This document shows, piece by piece, positions 14,912 to 28,700 of a DNA stretch of 37,160 bases (its first letter is position 1; every line of letters starts with the position of its first letter). The notes under the pieces are model-generated. The model did not search any database. It was given only the letters and a program-made list of their open reading frames with translations, and was not told where the DNA came from. The translations under genes were made by a program, and so were the position numbers. The stretch is from Hyphomicrobiales bacterium (GTDB taxonomy: Bacteria; Pseudomonadota; Alphaproteobacteria; Rhizobiales; Beijerinckiaceae): positions 1 through 37,160 of the forward strand of contig JAIXUP010000026.1 of assembly GCA_027483505.1 (NCBI GenBank), given 5' to 3'.

Positions 14912-16752
14912 GGCCGCCAGCGCCACCAGACCAGTGTCAGCCATTGCCGCGGGCGCACCGTTAGGGCCTCATAGAGCGGCCGACTGCCAACTTCGATCTT
15001 CGCGGTGCCTTGCATGCCGGGCCGGAGCTCCGGCGGCGTCTCGGTGATGCGGCCCTCGACGCGAAACAGGTTGCGGCCCTCCTCGACAGCGGACACCGGC
15101 GTTATCCGGGCAACCGTCACCGCGATGCTACGATCGGGAAAAGACGACAGCACGACGCTCGCGCTCTGCCCCTCGCGCAGCAGCGCGATGTCGCGTTCGT
15201 CCACCTTCAGCACCGCGCGGTAGGCGTCCCTTGGCGCGATCTCGAAAAGAGCCTCGCCGCGCTGCACGGGCGCCCCTTGGCTCTGGCTGAGGTCGCCGCG
15301 CACGATCACGCCGTCGAACGGCGCGCGGATCTCGATGCGCGTGAGGTTTTCGTCGATCAGGTCGAGTCGTGCCTGGGCTTGGTCGATCTGCGCCCGCTGG
15401 ACCTGGACCCGCATCCGGTCACCGTCAGCGAGCCCCCGCTGATGCTCGCGCGCCGCTTTCTCGCGTTCGGCGTTCCAACGCGCCCGCTCGGCCCTGAGAT
15501 CCTTGTCGTCGAGACGCGCGATGACATCGCCCGAAGCGACGAGATCGCCAGCCCGGGCTAGCGACGCCGCAATGTAGCCTTGGATCGGCGACGTCAGGAC
15601 ACGCTGCGACGCACCTTCCAGCAGCACCGGCGCGGTGACGCGATAAGTCGTCTCTGCGACCGAAACCGCCATGAGCGCAAGAACGACCGCGGTCCCGGCC
15701 AGCTTCCAGCCGATATCGCTGGGGCCAGCGAGTCGTTTCGCCCAGCCGATGCCCCAGTCCCAGAGCTTGCCACCGATCCAACGGTCGTCGCGGCGCTTGA
15801 GTTCAACCGCAGGCCCGAGCATCGCCGCCGCCAGCCGGACGGTCGCGGCGGCCTGCGGGCCGAGGGAATCCACCGCCTTTCCGGCCAGGGTGATAACGCC
15901 GACAGCCTCTCCGGCGCAGGGCATGAGGCAGCTGAACACGCTGCCGGCGGCGGCAGTCTCCCGCAGCGCGCCATGCGCCCGGCGCACAAGGGGCGGAGCA
16001 CCCGCTGGCGCAGGATCAACAATTTCGGCACGCTGGTCCATAGCCTCCTGCATCGCCGAGCCGATGGCCTTGACGATTGCGGCGCTGCGGCTGGGCTGGA
16101 AGCTGAGCGTGAGCGCGGAAGCCTCCTTCACCGCGCCGTCGCGCACCAGGGCTACGGTCGCCCATTCCGCGCCGACACAACGGGCTAGATCTCCCATCGC
16201 CGCATTGAGACCGATGCGAAGGCTGGGCGATTCCATGAGGATCGCGACAATATCCATCACATCCGCCAGTGCACGGTTGGGCAGGAGCGAGCCGCGGCGG
16301 ATCGCAGATTCGATCCAGGCAAGGCCCCACTGCAGCTGGCGCGCGGCCTGCAACGCCTCTGGTTTGGCGCGTGGTGAAAGCTCGAACGCAACGACGCCGT
16401 GCAGAGCATCGTCTAGCATGACCGGGTACGCGAGGCACAAGCTTCCGACCGTCTCCCGTATTACGCCCTTGCGGTCGGCAAGCGCCGCTTCAGCGGCCAG
16501 CGACAGTTCGGTCCCGACAGCGAGGTTGGCTGGGCGCGTCGCGACTGGTGCAAAAGGTCCCGTCTCGCCGGGACCCAGCACGACAATCCCAGCCCGCGCA
16601 CCCGTCAGGATGCCCGATTGAAGCTCCAGCCAATGCCCCGCGAACTCCGTGAGGTCGGGCGCGCCGCGCAAGCTCCGCCACAACTCTGCGAAGGCGGGCT
16701 GCGCGTCCGGCCCGCGTACCGCCGTGAAGTCGTGGATCTCCGCGCCGGCCAT
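14908..16752 (-). CDS. Tandem-GAF HlyD-family periplasmic adaptor
   Basis: The protein has 614 residues. The N-terminal half is cytoplasmic by topology and contains two GAF-like folds, about 25-125 and about 170-295 (for example GSLCLAYPVMLDDALHGVVA and SVFSCLMPCAGEAVGVITLA). A single membrane helix covers about 349-366. Then comes an HlyD-type periplasmic part: barrel-sandwich halves at about 385-415 and 472-505 (IRAPFDGVIV), an alpha-hairpin of about 50 residues between them, and a beta-barrel to about 595. It starts 9 bases after the giant protein's stop and overlaps the next gene. GAF domains bind small ligands or detect redox state, so the adaptor may gate export in response to a signal; the ligand is unknown. 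Confidence 0.85.
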   Translation of the reverse strand: MAGAEIHDFTAVRGPDAQPAFAELWRSLRGAPDLTEFAGHWLELQSGILTGARAGIVVLGPGETGPFAPVATRPANLAVGTELSLAAEAALADRKGVIRETVGSLCLAYPVMLDDALHGVVAFELSPRAKPEALQAARQLQWGLAWIESAIRRGSLLPNRALADVMDIVAILMESPSLRIGLNAAMGDLARCVGAEWATVALVRDGAVKEASALTLSFQPSRSAAIVKAIGSAMQEAMDQRAEIVDPAPAGAPPLVRRAHGALRETAAAGSVFSCLMPCAGEAVGVITLAGKAVDSLGPQAAATVRLAAAMLGPAVELKRRDDRWIGGKLWDWGIGWAKRLAGPSDIGWKLAGTAVVLALMAVSVAETTYRVTAPVLLEGASQRVLTSPIQGYIAASLARAGDLVASGDVIARLDDKDLRAERARWNAEREKAAREHQRGLADGDRMRVQVQRAQIDQAQARLDLIDENLTRIEIRAPFDGVIVRGDLSQSQGAPVQRGEALFEIAPRDAYRAVLKVDERDIALLREGQSASVVLSSFPDRSIAVTVARITPVSAVEEGRNLFRVEGRITETPPELRPGMQGTAKIEVGSRPLYEALTVRPRQWLTLVWWRWRP

Positions 16753-16761
16753 CGGCGGACG

Positions 16762-19700
16762 CTACTCCGCTGCGATCATGCGGCGGCCGCGCCAGTCGAT
16801 CACGCTCATCGGGGCGGAAACCGCAGTCCCGTCGATCCAGCCCATATCAAGCCCGAGATCAGCCGTGGCGGCTTCGTCATTGGCTGCGGCTTCGGTCACA
16901 AAGGCGGCGGCAAAATCGCCACGCAGGACGACAGCCGGCTTCTGTTCCGCCGTGGGCAGCAGATCGCCGACGAGCGACTGATCGGATTCGCCTGCGCCTG
17001 CATCGCTTTCAAGGACCACGCTGAGGCCGGCAACATCAGGAAGGTTGAGCCGGAAGATCTGCGTGAGGCCCTGCACCGGGCCGAATTTCTCGAGGTTTAG
17101 CGAGGGGCCGGGGACGCCCGACGATCCCGGGGCCGGCGTGAAGGCGGTGTAGATCACAGGGCGGTAGACGTCGTTCGCCTCGCCGAAGACGGCGCGGTAA
17201 TCCGTCGATGTCACGCCCGCGCCTTCCGGATAGTAGAACTCCCTGTAGAAGTTGGGCGTCGAGATCGGCAGCCCGGCGTTGCCGATGGCGGAGTTGTTTG
17301 TCGCGCTTGCCAACGCCCCGACTTTCAGGCCGCCCGCGTGATCTGCTGGCAAGGTTTCGACGCGGGCGTCGTAGAACTCGACAGTGATCTGCTGGCTGGC
17401 GACAAGCCGGTCGAAGGTGACTGCCGGGATCAGCGTCGGCGTGCGCAGCACCGTCTCGACCCGCAAATAAGCCAGCGGCCCGTTGGCGACGACATCCGCG
17501 CGCGGCAGGAGGCGCCCCTCGCTGATGACGAACTCCACCCGGATCGGCTGATAGTTGTAGCGTTCCTCGACAGCGGGGATCTCCTCGGTGCCGGGGGTCC
17601 CGGGTATGTACTCCTGCACGCCGATCGAATCGCGCGCGCTGAGTTCCAGCTTGTAGGTCCGGATGATGTTGGCGTTGCCGTTCCAGTCGAGAATTGAGCC
17701 TTGCGTCTCGATATGGGTCAGGCCGATCGGGTTGTTGATCTCGCCGTCAAGGATGACATCGCCCGAGCCGTTGACGATCCTTACCGTCGGGTCATTCGCG
17801 TCAACACCGGGCTCCGGATCGTAGACGCCGACGATGTCGAACTTGAAGCCTGCGGCGTTGCCCACGTCGATGGTGACGTCGTTGGCGTCGGGGATCCGAT
17901 TGCCCACCATGTCGATGGCGCCAAGCTCGAGGTCGCGGCTGGTGCGGTTGTCGATGCTGACGGAATCCGCGCCCTGCTGCACGGTCCATGTGCCAAGCAG
18001 GCCGGTGATGACGCCACGGTCGCCGGCGCGGAAGACCGCATCGCCGACATTGTTGGCCCGGATCGGATCGACATGGATCGTTCCCGGCGCGATGAACTCG
18101 CCCTCGCCACGCCCGTCGACCGTGACATTCCGCGCCGTCGTGATCTGGCCCGACGATGCGATCACCAGTTCATAGGTGTTCGAGGCGGGGCGCAGCAACT
18201 CGACATCAGCGTCGAAGAGGATGTCGCGGTTCGACAGGTCGGGGGCAAACTCTTCCTTGCCGCCGGTGGCGAGCGCGATGACGTCGCGATCCGCGATCGC
18301 CACCACGTTGGTGGCGTCGACACCATTCGTTGCATCCACCATGAGCGAGCGGGTGCGGAGCAGCGCGCTTTCCGCCGCTTCGATCCGGGTGTCGATGTCG
18401 CCGGTGACGTTCGAACGGGCATGCGCGTCGCCAACGACGCCGACGATAGTTGAATTGGTCCGGCCCTCGAGCCGGTAGGCATCCTCGCCCACAAGGGCGC
18501 TGATCATGAGATCCTGGCGGCCGCGCAGCACCGCGCCCGTGGCGATCTCGACGACCGCTTCCTCGTTGGCGATGATCACCGCGTCAGCGTCCGATCCCGC
18601 ACCCACGGCGCCAGTCGTGGTGTTCGCAACGGACGTCACGTCGCTGTCGACGAGTTCCGCCCGAAGCGTCAGCGTGTTGGCGGCGTTGAGATTGGCGTTC
18701 TCGCGCACCTCAACCTTCGTTTCCGAACCGGCGAGCACATAGGAGCCGGCTGCCAGACCGTCGATCTCACCGCCACCCGCGATCGCGCCCACCAGCACCC
18801 CGCCCGCATCGGCGATCTGGGTGGTGTGCACGTCGTTGCTGCTCTCCGCGACGGCGCTGATGACCGGCGCGACAACATTTACGTCGGAGCCGAACACGAC
18901 CGTGGTGAGCTGCTGCGTGTCGGCCCGGGCGTTCGCCGTCGCCGCGCTGACCCCGCCGCCCGAAAACATGCTGGCGTTGGCTTCATTGTCGATCTGGGAA
19001 TAGGCCTTGACGTCGATGCTTTCGCCGGCTTCCGCCCTGCCATCGATCACCAGGCCCGTCACAACGGCGAGACTTGACCGCGTCTCGGCCTCGTTGAACG
19101 AAAAAGCGAAGCCGACGCCCGCGCCCTCCGCTTCGGTGATCACGTCGAAACGGTTGTCGACCCGGACAAGGACATCGGTTCCGGCGTCCATCTGCCCGAA
19201 GAAGTTCCCGATCACGATGGAACTCGAGTCGGCGCGCGCCTCGTTCACGCCCACGAACCCGCCGGGTGTTGCTGCCTGGCCCTCTGCCGTGAGCCGCGAG
19301 CGGCCGTTGCCGTCGATGGTCGAAGCGGTCTGGCCGCCGTCGACGTCGATGTCGATCACGTTGGCGCTGAGCGTGCCATTTGCGGCCACCTGCGCCACGA
19401 CAAGTTGGTCCACCTGGAGGTTGGACTTTACCACACCGACGCCGCCGACGAGCACGATAGTGGTGTTGCGCGCTGTTGCGTCACCCTCTGCCTGGCCGCG
19501 CACATCAATGTCGAGATTGCCCGTTGCCCGCACCGCGCCATCGATATCGAGGCGCACCTCAGGGGTCACCACGACGTTGGTGTTGACTGCCGTAGCGCCA
19601 TAGACGCCGCCGGTGGTGCCGGTAGAGAGCGCATTCGCATAGGCTGCGCCATCGACAGTGATGGCGGCGCTTGCCGCATCCACTTCGCCAGCCTGGCGAA

Positions 19701-22700
19701 CCTTGGTGAGCAAGTTGTTCGTGGCAAAGGCGCGCATTTCACCAATGCCGACATAAGCAATTGGATCGCCATCGGCACGGGAGTCGAGAGAGGCGACGCC
19801 CGTTGCGGAGATGTTGTAGCTCTGGCCGTCGAAGATGGCATCGCTTTCCGCGATGGCGGCGCCGTTCTCGGTCGTCCGCGCCCGGTTGAATGCCAGATCC
19901 GCGAACAACACGACGCCATTGGATGGAGACGCGGCGGCATCGACATCCGAGACCAGCACGGCCGAGATGAGCGCTTGTCCTCCGGTTATCTGTGCTCCTC
20001 CAACCTCGGCGTTGACGATCGAGGCATGAGTCGCCTCGGCGGTGTTGGCGCCGATGCTGAGGCCCGCGAGCAGCGCCACGCCATCCACCGTGGCATTGGT
20101 GTCCGCCGTTTCGATGGCGCCGACCGTCAACTGGCGCATATCAGTCAGAGTGCCGACGCCTAAGCTGGCTGTGACGCCCACATTTGTCAGCGCCGTCGCT
20201 TTGTTGAAGTTGGCTTCGCCCAGGCCGCCGTTTGTCGTCTTCGCGTAGGCATCGGTGGTGTCGATGGCGTTGGCCGACACGGTCAAGGCGATGCCATCGG
20301 CGGAACCAAGGTAGCTTGCGACGCTGGAGCCGGTGTTCTCGGCAGAGGCTACGCTGGCGCCGATGCCGATGGTGCCGCCGCTTGCGGCGGATGCGGTGGC
20401 GTCCGACGTGAAGATGGTGCTCGTGCTGATCACCACGTCGCCGTCATTGACCCGGGTCAGATCATCGGACAGGGCGAGAACATCTGCATCAACATTTGAG
20501 ATCGCGATCGAGCCAGCCTGGCCGTTCAAGAGCGTGCCGGCCAGACTCCAGGCCGTGGCGTCCGCGGTGATCGTGCCAACCGCAAGAACGGAAAGGTCGC
20601 CCTCGACACGGGCACCATCGGTCCGCGCCGTGATGTCAGGCGCAAGGCTGATGTTGCTGACGCCCGCGCCGACTGCAGGGCCGAAGAAACTGAAGCTCGA
20701 TGATACGGATTTGGCCGCGGCAGTCGTGTCGTCGCGGGCGCTCACTGTGACGCCGTCTTGCGTCTCAGCGATGGGACTGGAGAGCGCGGCGGTGGTTTCG
20801 CGCGTGCTGGTGACGTTGGTGATGGTCGAGTTGCCCGCCGCAAGCGCTCCGAGGCCCGCGCCCCAGCTCTGGGCGTTGATATCGGCATCGGTCAAGGCAG
20901 CAATCGACAGGGAATCTGCGCCTGGCGCCCCGGAGTTGCGCTGAAGCGCGCTGTCGAAGCTGGCGGTCGCCGCGCCGCTGAGCGTGACGGACGTGACGCT
21001 CGCGCCGATGTCGATGGCGCTGCCCGGCGTGATGCCGAGAGCGCCGGCGTCGATGTCGGCGACGTAGGAGGCAGCGACGTTGACCGATCCGTCCGCCGTG
21101 ACACGGCCGCCGCCGGCTGTCGCCGTCTGGTCTCCTGAATCGTTGACCACGATGACCTGCGCGCCAAGCGCAATGATGCCACCGGTGCCGACGAAGGCGT
21201 AGGCGTCGACGTCGCGCGTTTCGCCAGCGGAGACAGTGATGTTCCCGCCCGCGTCAAGCACCGCGGTCGAGGTCGCCGACACAGAATTGTTGAAGTTGGC
21301 GACGCCGATGGCGGCTCCAAGCGCGGCGCCACCCGCTGCCATGCCGCCGATGGTGAGCGACAGATCCGTGACATCGTCCGCGGTCACCTCAATGTCGCCG
21401 CCGGCGAAGATCAGGCCCTCGATGCGCGCCGATGTATTCTCGTCGTCGTCCACCGCTGCGGAGAGTTGAGAGCCGATGCTGTTCGATCCGCCGGACGCAT
21501 TGACGCGCCCGCCCGCCGAGCCAAGACCGGAATCGATCCGGCTGCTGGCGCCGCCTGAGCCCATCCCACGCTCACCGGTGACAGATCCATAGCCGCCGCT
21601 CTGGCCGCCGCTGCCGACATCGTCATAATCCTGCTCCCAACCCTGTGACTCGTCGGAGAGGCCATCGCTGCCTTTCATTTCTCCCGTCGCATTGCCGTTC
21701 TTGTCGCGCTCCTCGTAGCCGTAGCCGGCATCGACCGCGCCGCCGATCGTCCAGACTCCGACTGAGCCCGACAGGGCTGCGGCTCCAACCGACGCGGAGA
21801 TTGCGAAAGCGTTGATGTCCTTGGCCGAAACCGCCCGCACCGAGACGTCATCCTCTGCGTCCACGAAGCCGGACAGAACGGCGCTGACGCCGTTCCGGAC
21901 AATGCCGACGCCGAGGCCTCCGGCGACGCCCGCGATGCCACCGCCGGCACCACCGGCGAAGGAGAATGCGGAGATGCCGTTGGTGGCGCTGACCGAGACG
22001 TCCTCCGCCACCACACCGCCGCCGCCAAGTGTGGCGCGCGTGTCCGAATCCACCACCGTGATCAGGCCGACGCCACTTGCGCCGACGAACAATGCACCAG
22101 CGCCGGCCGCGGCAACGCCCGTTATCGCCTCGGTGCTCGTAGCTGATACGGTGACCGCGCCGCCGCTCTCGATGACACTGCCCGTGCTATCCGCCACCGT
22201 CTCCTTATCGATCAGGATGACGCCCGCTGCCGCGCCGACCGCGGCGAAGACCGCACCGGCTGCGCTGCCGGCAACCACGACGATCTTGGTGTCATCGGAA
22301 GCCCCGACAACGACGCCGAGCCGCGCGTCGACCGCGTCCGCATCGAGCATTGCCCGGGTATCGCTCTCCAGCGAAACGACTGATGCGCTGCCCGCAACAG
22401 CCACTGCGGCGCCAGCAACGCCGACGGAGACATTTACGATATTCTGCTCGGCATCAGCCGTCACATTGAGCGCTGCGGCGTTGACCCGGCTGAAGTCGCC
22501 GATCGCCGCCGTGGTGTGAAGCTTGACGATGTTGACGGCTGCCGAGGGGCTGACCGCCGCGAGCGCCGCAGCAGACGCCGCAGCGGCCAGGTTCAGCGTC
22601 TCGAGATCGTTCGCGGCCGCCACCTTGACGCTGCCAAAAAGCGTCGCGGTGTCTTCGTCACCGTTGATCAGGACAGCTTCGCCGACGCTCGCATCTGCGT

Positions 22701-25700
22701 CCATATCCAGCACCTGAACCGCGCCCGAGAGGGAAACGGCCACCGCGCCAGCCGCGCCAGCCGCAATGCCGAACGAAGCAACGTCGAGTACGTTGGCGGC
22801 AACAACCACCAGCCCAGACTGCTGGATCTGGCGGAGGCCTGCAGTACGGGCAGAGCCGGCGTTCGGATCGCCCGGTGCATTGCTTTCGAATTCGCGCGGA
22901 CGTTCGCTCTGGAAGGAGTCATCCTCCGGCCCCGCTCCGTCCTCGTACTGCTGGTTCTCGTAGAGGTTGGACTTCGAGCCACCAAGGTCGGACGTGACCT
23001 CTGTGCTTGTGGGAGAGGTGTCATACGTGACGTCCGTGCCGCCATCCGCCGCGAGCAATGACCCACGCAAGCCGCGCGCTGTAACGTCCGCACCCGATGC
23101 GATGCGCGCTTCCGTATCGCGCGTCACGACAGGCACGGCGGCCGCCGCTCCCACAGCCGCTCCGCCAGCGACCGCAAGCGCGCCGCCGAAGAGGTCCAGT
23201 TCGCCGTCTGTCGTCGCGGTGATGATGACATTGCCGTCCGCTGCGACCTCGGGAGTTCCGCCCAATCCTGCACCGAGCACAGCGCGCGTCACAGTGTCGA
23301 CGACTACAACCGAGGCCGATCCCGCGGCGGCGAAGCCGCTGGCGAGCGCGCCGGTGGCGACGAGCGAGGTGATGTCCTCGCCCGAATGGGCTCGCAGAAC
23401 GACCGAACCCTCCGTATCGATCGAGCCGCCACGGCCCACCAGCGCCTCGGTCGTCTTTGTGACTGTCGTCACGTCGAACCCCGCGCCGATGCCGGCGCCG
23501 CCGCCAAAGCCAAGCGCACCGGAAACGCTGAAGATGTCGCTTTCGTCGGCGGCGTTCACCTTGACGAGGCTTTGCGGTCCGGCTGTCGTGATCACGGCAT
23601 CGGCCCCGATGATCGCTTGCGTCGTCTCGGTGAGCAGGTTGACCACGCCCGCGCCCGAGACGCCGATCGATCCACCGCTGGCGCCCACCGAAATCTGCCA
23701 AACCTTCTCGCTCGACTCAGCCGAGACGAGCAGGCCTGTGCCGCCTGCCGCAACGACCGCCTGATCACCAATTGAGGCGACCACCGCGTTCTGGTGGATC
23801 AGCAGGCCGAAGGATGCGCCCACACCGACGCCGCCGGCCGCAACGTTGCCGTTGACCTGTGCGAAATCGAGCACGTCCGTGGCGTGCACGGAGACGCCGC
23901 CCGCAGCGTTCACATCGGCATAGCTTCCGATGCGCGCGAAGGAACCTTCGCCGGTAAATGGCTGCGGCGACAGCGTTCCGGCGAGGTCGCTGTGGCCGAT
24001 GTAGTCGAGCGTCGAGGTCGCCGTCATCGCGGTCGATGCAGCGGCGCTGTCCGCCAGAGCGAGCGACAACCTGCCTCCGAAAGCTGGGCCGATGTCGATT
24101 GCAATGCCCGCGTAAGCGTCGTCGCTGGATGCCGCAAGGCGGATCCGGTTCGAACCTGTGTCGTCGATCACGTAATAGGTCTCGCCGCTGGCGAGCCCGC
24201 CGATGCCGCCACCGCCAGAGTTGAACACGACGGCGTCGCCAGTCCTGAATCCGGATTCGTCGATCGTTCCGTCATCATCAAGATCGAAGGCGATCGTGTT
24301 GTTGGCGGCCGAGACGCGCGCTGCGTCGATCCTGACTGGACCCGCGCCCGCGAGCGCGCTCTTCACGCCACCGAAGTCGCTGCCGTCGAACACGCCCTGG
24401 AAAGCCGTCGTCCAGTCGGTCTCCTCGGCCGAGCCGCCGCCCTCCGAAAAATCGCCGCCGATGATCCATGTACCGTTGGAGAGCGCGAATGCACCTTGCC
24501 CCACGCCGACACTGACGCTGAACGAACGTATGTTCTGTGCGGCATCTGCCGTGACGTTGACCGTGCCGCCAGCATCGAGCAAGACGCCATTGTCGATGGT
24601 CGCCGACGTCTCGTTGCGGATGATCCCGACCGCCAACGCCCCGGCGGCCCCGACGTTGCCGATCCCGAGTCCGCCAGTGGCGGCCACGATGTCGACGGTG
24701 TTTGTTGCAGCCACGTTGACCGATTGGCGCCGGTCGCCGGTCGCATCCTGGTTGATCGAGGCGAAACCGAGAATGTCGGCTGACGTATCCGAGTCGATAA
24801 AGAAGATGCCCGCCGCCGCGCCGACCGCAACGCCGGACGCGCCGGCCCCTGAAACGGCGAAGGCCTGGATCGCTTCGCTGGAGTTTGCGCGCACATCGAT
24901 TCCGCTCGGTGATCCCGAGCGGTCGTCGACGCCTGCGCCGAGCGCGGTGACCGAGCTGACGGCCCCGATGCTTGCGGTCGTATCCTTGACGATGCTGGCG
25001 AGGTTGGCGCCAGCCGCCACGCCGCCGCCGCCGATGCCGACCCCAAGGGCGCCCGAGAACATCACGGCCTTCGTGTCGTCGTGCGCCGCGACGACCACAT
25101 CGCCGCCTGCGCTGACATTTGCAGCGCCGCCAAATTCGATGTCGCCGCCGAGGACTGCGGCGGTCGAGGAGTTGAGGTCAAGCACGTTGCCCGAGAGACC
25201 TGCCCCCGTCGAGCCGGCAATGCCGATGCCAGCCGCGACGCTGGTGAAGGATTCCGTCGAACCGGCCTCTATGACCAGATCGTCCGCAACGTTGAGTTGT
25301 TCCGCGAAGACGCGGGCGGCGGTCGTCAGGTTGACGAAACCGAAGGACGCTGATGGCGCCAGCACACTCTGGCCGGACCCGCCAGCCGCACCCGCCACGG
25401 AAAGACCGCGCGTGTCATTGCCGGCCAGCACGTGGACGTCCTGGCCCCGATCAGGAGCGGCTCCTGCCGTGTTGATCTGCGTGCCTCTCGCGATCTCGGC
25501 CACGGTCGAGGCGCTGAGGAAGCCGACTCCGCCCGATAGCGTGGCCACAAATTTGCCGCCGAATGCGCCATTGACGGCGATGAGGCCGAGGTCATCGCTG
25601 TTGGTTGCCGACAGGCTGAGGCCCCGAAGCGCGGCCGTGGTGGGCGTCAGGATGCGTGTCGCGTTGGCGTTCGCATCGCCTTCATAATCCTGATCAACGG

Positions 25701-28700
25701 ATTGGCCGTTCCCCCAATCGATCTGCTTAAGGCCAAGGCCGCCCGCGCCCAGGCCGTCAGCCCGGACATCATCCGCCGAACCTGGCCCGGCGACGTAGCT
25801 CGCCGTGAACTGGCCGTTGCGGATCGCAGCCGCCGCGCCCAGCCCGCGTGCCGTCACATCGGCGTAGGAGCCGATGCCGGCATAGGTCATTTTGGTTATC
25901 TCTGGCACCACAGCTGCGGCACCGATGCCGCCGCCAGCCGCCAAAGAGAGGCCGCCCGCCATCAGATCGTATTCCGCATCCGACGCGGCTTCCACGACCA
26001 CGTTGTTGCGGGCCAGCACGTGGGTCGCACGGCCAAGTCCTTCGAAATCGAATTGTCCCTCGATCTCAGCGCGGGTGTATATCTGATGGCGCTGCGCCGA
26101 GGCTGCGCCGCCGGCGAATCCTTGCGCGCCGCCCTCGGCATGGATCACGTGCGATGCGACGTCTTCGCTCCCGTTGGCACGCACCTCCACGGAGCCGTTC
26201 GTCTCAATGTCGGAGAACACGCCGATCGTCGCTTCGGTGGATTTGGTCATCTCGCCGTAATCGACGGCCGCCCCGTAGCCGCCCGTACCGCCGAAGGCGG
26301 CCGCGCCGGCGAGTTTCGATACCTTCGTGTCGTCACTGGCTGTCACAACCACGTCACCTGGGCGCGCAGTGTTGCTGCCTGTGCGAACGACAGAGCTTTC
26401 CCCGATCCGCGCCACCGTCGTCTCGGTCACGAGCGTCGTGGTGGCGGAACCGGCGCCGGCCTTACCCTCGCCGCCCGCCGCGCCCACGGCTGTCGCAGAG
26501 AGATTCTCGGCGGAGTCCGCAACAACGCGAAGCCCGTCGACCATCGTGAGGGTCGACCCGGTGCCAGTCGTCGCGGAGACGACATCGTCTCGCTTGATGA
26601 CTGCAACGGCTGCTCCGACCGCACCACCGCCTTCGCTCAGCTTGAGCGCGGCCGAGCCTGCGAGCACGCGTTGCGAATCCGTCTGCCCCTCAGGCGTTCC
26701 CGCCGTGACGCCGATTGCTCCGCGCGCCGTGAGGCTGGCCGCATCATCCACCTCGGCCGACGTGATGCCTGCATACTTGCCGACGGCGAGAGACGCCGGA
26801 ATGCTGACCCCTGCGCCCACGACGCTGGCCGAGCCGGCCAGGACATCCTGCTCGTGCAGGGATATGGCGCGCACGTCGATGTCGTCGCCGGCCTTCACGA
26901 CGGCGCTCGAGCCGATGGAGGCGGATGTTGTCTGTTCCATGAGAACGAGGGCAACGCCAGGGCCGACGCCGGCGGATGTCAGCGCCGCGCCGCCGGCACC
27001 ACCGGCGGCGAAACTTACCGTGTCGCTACTGGCCTCAACCAGCACATCCTGGTCAGGCCGGGCCGCTACGCCGCCCTGGTTGATACGCGCTGCGGCACCG
27101 ATCAACGCACGCGTTTCGATGTCGGCGAGTTGCACCGCCGCCGCGCCGACCTGAACGCCGATGGCGAGATCTGAAACCGCGCCTCCGATCGCGCCGGCAC
27201 TGACATTGCCGGTGTCTCCCGGCAGAATGCTGCCGTCACCGGGCGACATCTCGAAACGCGCGCGGACGTCGATATCCGCTCCGGCATCGATCGACGCACC
27301 GTTGCCCACCGCGGCGATGGTCGTCGCGTCAATCATGTCGATGGCGAAAGACGCACCAACAGCCAGTCCGAGCGAGAAGACCCCGGCGCCGGCAAGGACG
27401 CGATCCGAAACCTCTGCCCCGGCCTCGACAGTGACGCCGCCAGTCGCGCTTCTGACCGCCGCATCTGTCCCGATTTCGGCTCCGGTATCGATAGTGAACG
27501 AATTCACCGCCACCGAGCCTGCCAAACCGACATACCGACCTCCGCCGCCGCCGATGGCGACGGCCTCGGACATATTCACGCCATCGCCTGTCACCGTCGT
27601 TCCGTCGGCGGCGAGGGTAACCGCGTTGCGCGCAGTAACTGTCGCGTTCGAACCGATCGTTGCGTTGTTACCGCCTTTGAGCGACGATATTGCGAACGCT
27701 GCGCCCACACCCACGGTGTCGGTCGGCGTAATAGCAGAGCCCTCGGCCTTCGCTTTTCCGTCGAGATCAAGACCGGACCGCACGGTCACGCCGCCAGCTG
27801 TGCTGCGAACCGTGACGCCATTTGCCAAGCTGGCTTGTGATCCCGTTTCGCCGGCAACGACGGCCACGGCCGCACCGACGCTGACGCCCTTCACCTCACG
27901 ATCTGCCAACTCGCCAGACGATTCATTGCTCGCATTCGCAACAAGGGCTTCGATCGACGGCAGTTCGAGTGCAGCGCCGCCGTTGAACGCCCTGGCGACT
28001 GGATTGGATGCGGCGTCGGACGCCACCTTGTCGGAACTCGGGCCGTTTTTGGCCGAACCCTTCGCTCCGCCTACTGCATCTGCGGACGCGTCAGTCTGGT
28101 TCGTTGAAGTTATCGAGACGGCGCGCGAGACACTGATGTCGCGCGCGACGGAAGTTGATGCAGTCTCGGCGGCATAGGCCACGGCGACGGCCGCACCGAC
28201 TGACACCAGGTCCCCGGCTGAGCTTGCGTCCGAACCAACGTCAATCGTTGAGCCATGCTGGGCGTTGATTGTCAGCGCATTGCCGCCCGTGATGGCCGCC
28301 CCAGCCCCGATGCGCGCGGAAGTGCTGTTGCCCGAAGCATGGACCGCGATTGCAGGCGATACCGCAACACCGCCGGCGGCTCCCGCCTCGGCGTTGACGC
28401 TCGCCTCATGCGTGCCGACCGCCTCGACCGTGATGGCTCCGGTTGCCAATAGAACGGAGCCGAGGATTGCGGCATCGCTCACGTTCCTCGACAGAGAAAT
28501 TGCTGCTGCGGCGCCAATGCCGACGGTTTCGCCGCCGTCGATTTCGCCGCTCGCCTCGGTCTCGCTGTTCGTCCGTTGGCGCGACTTGACCTCAAGGCCG
28601 CCTGAGCCGGCGCTTACGGTTCCATTGACGAGCGCGCGCGACGAGACCGCTGCCGACGTGAGCGCGAAAGCGCCCGCGATGCCGACATCGGCCTCGCCGG

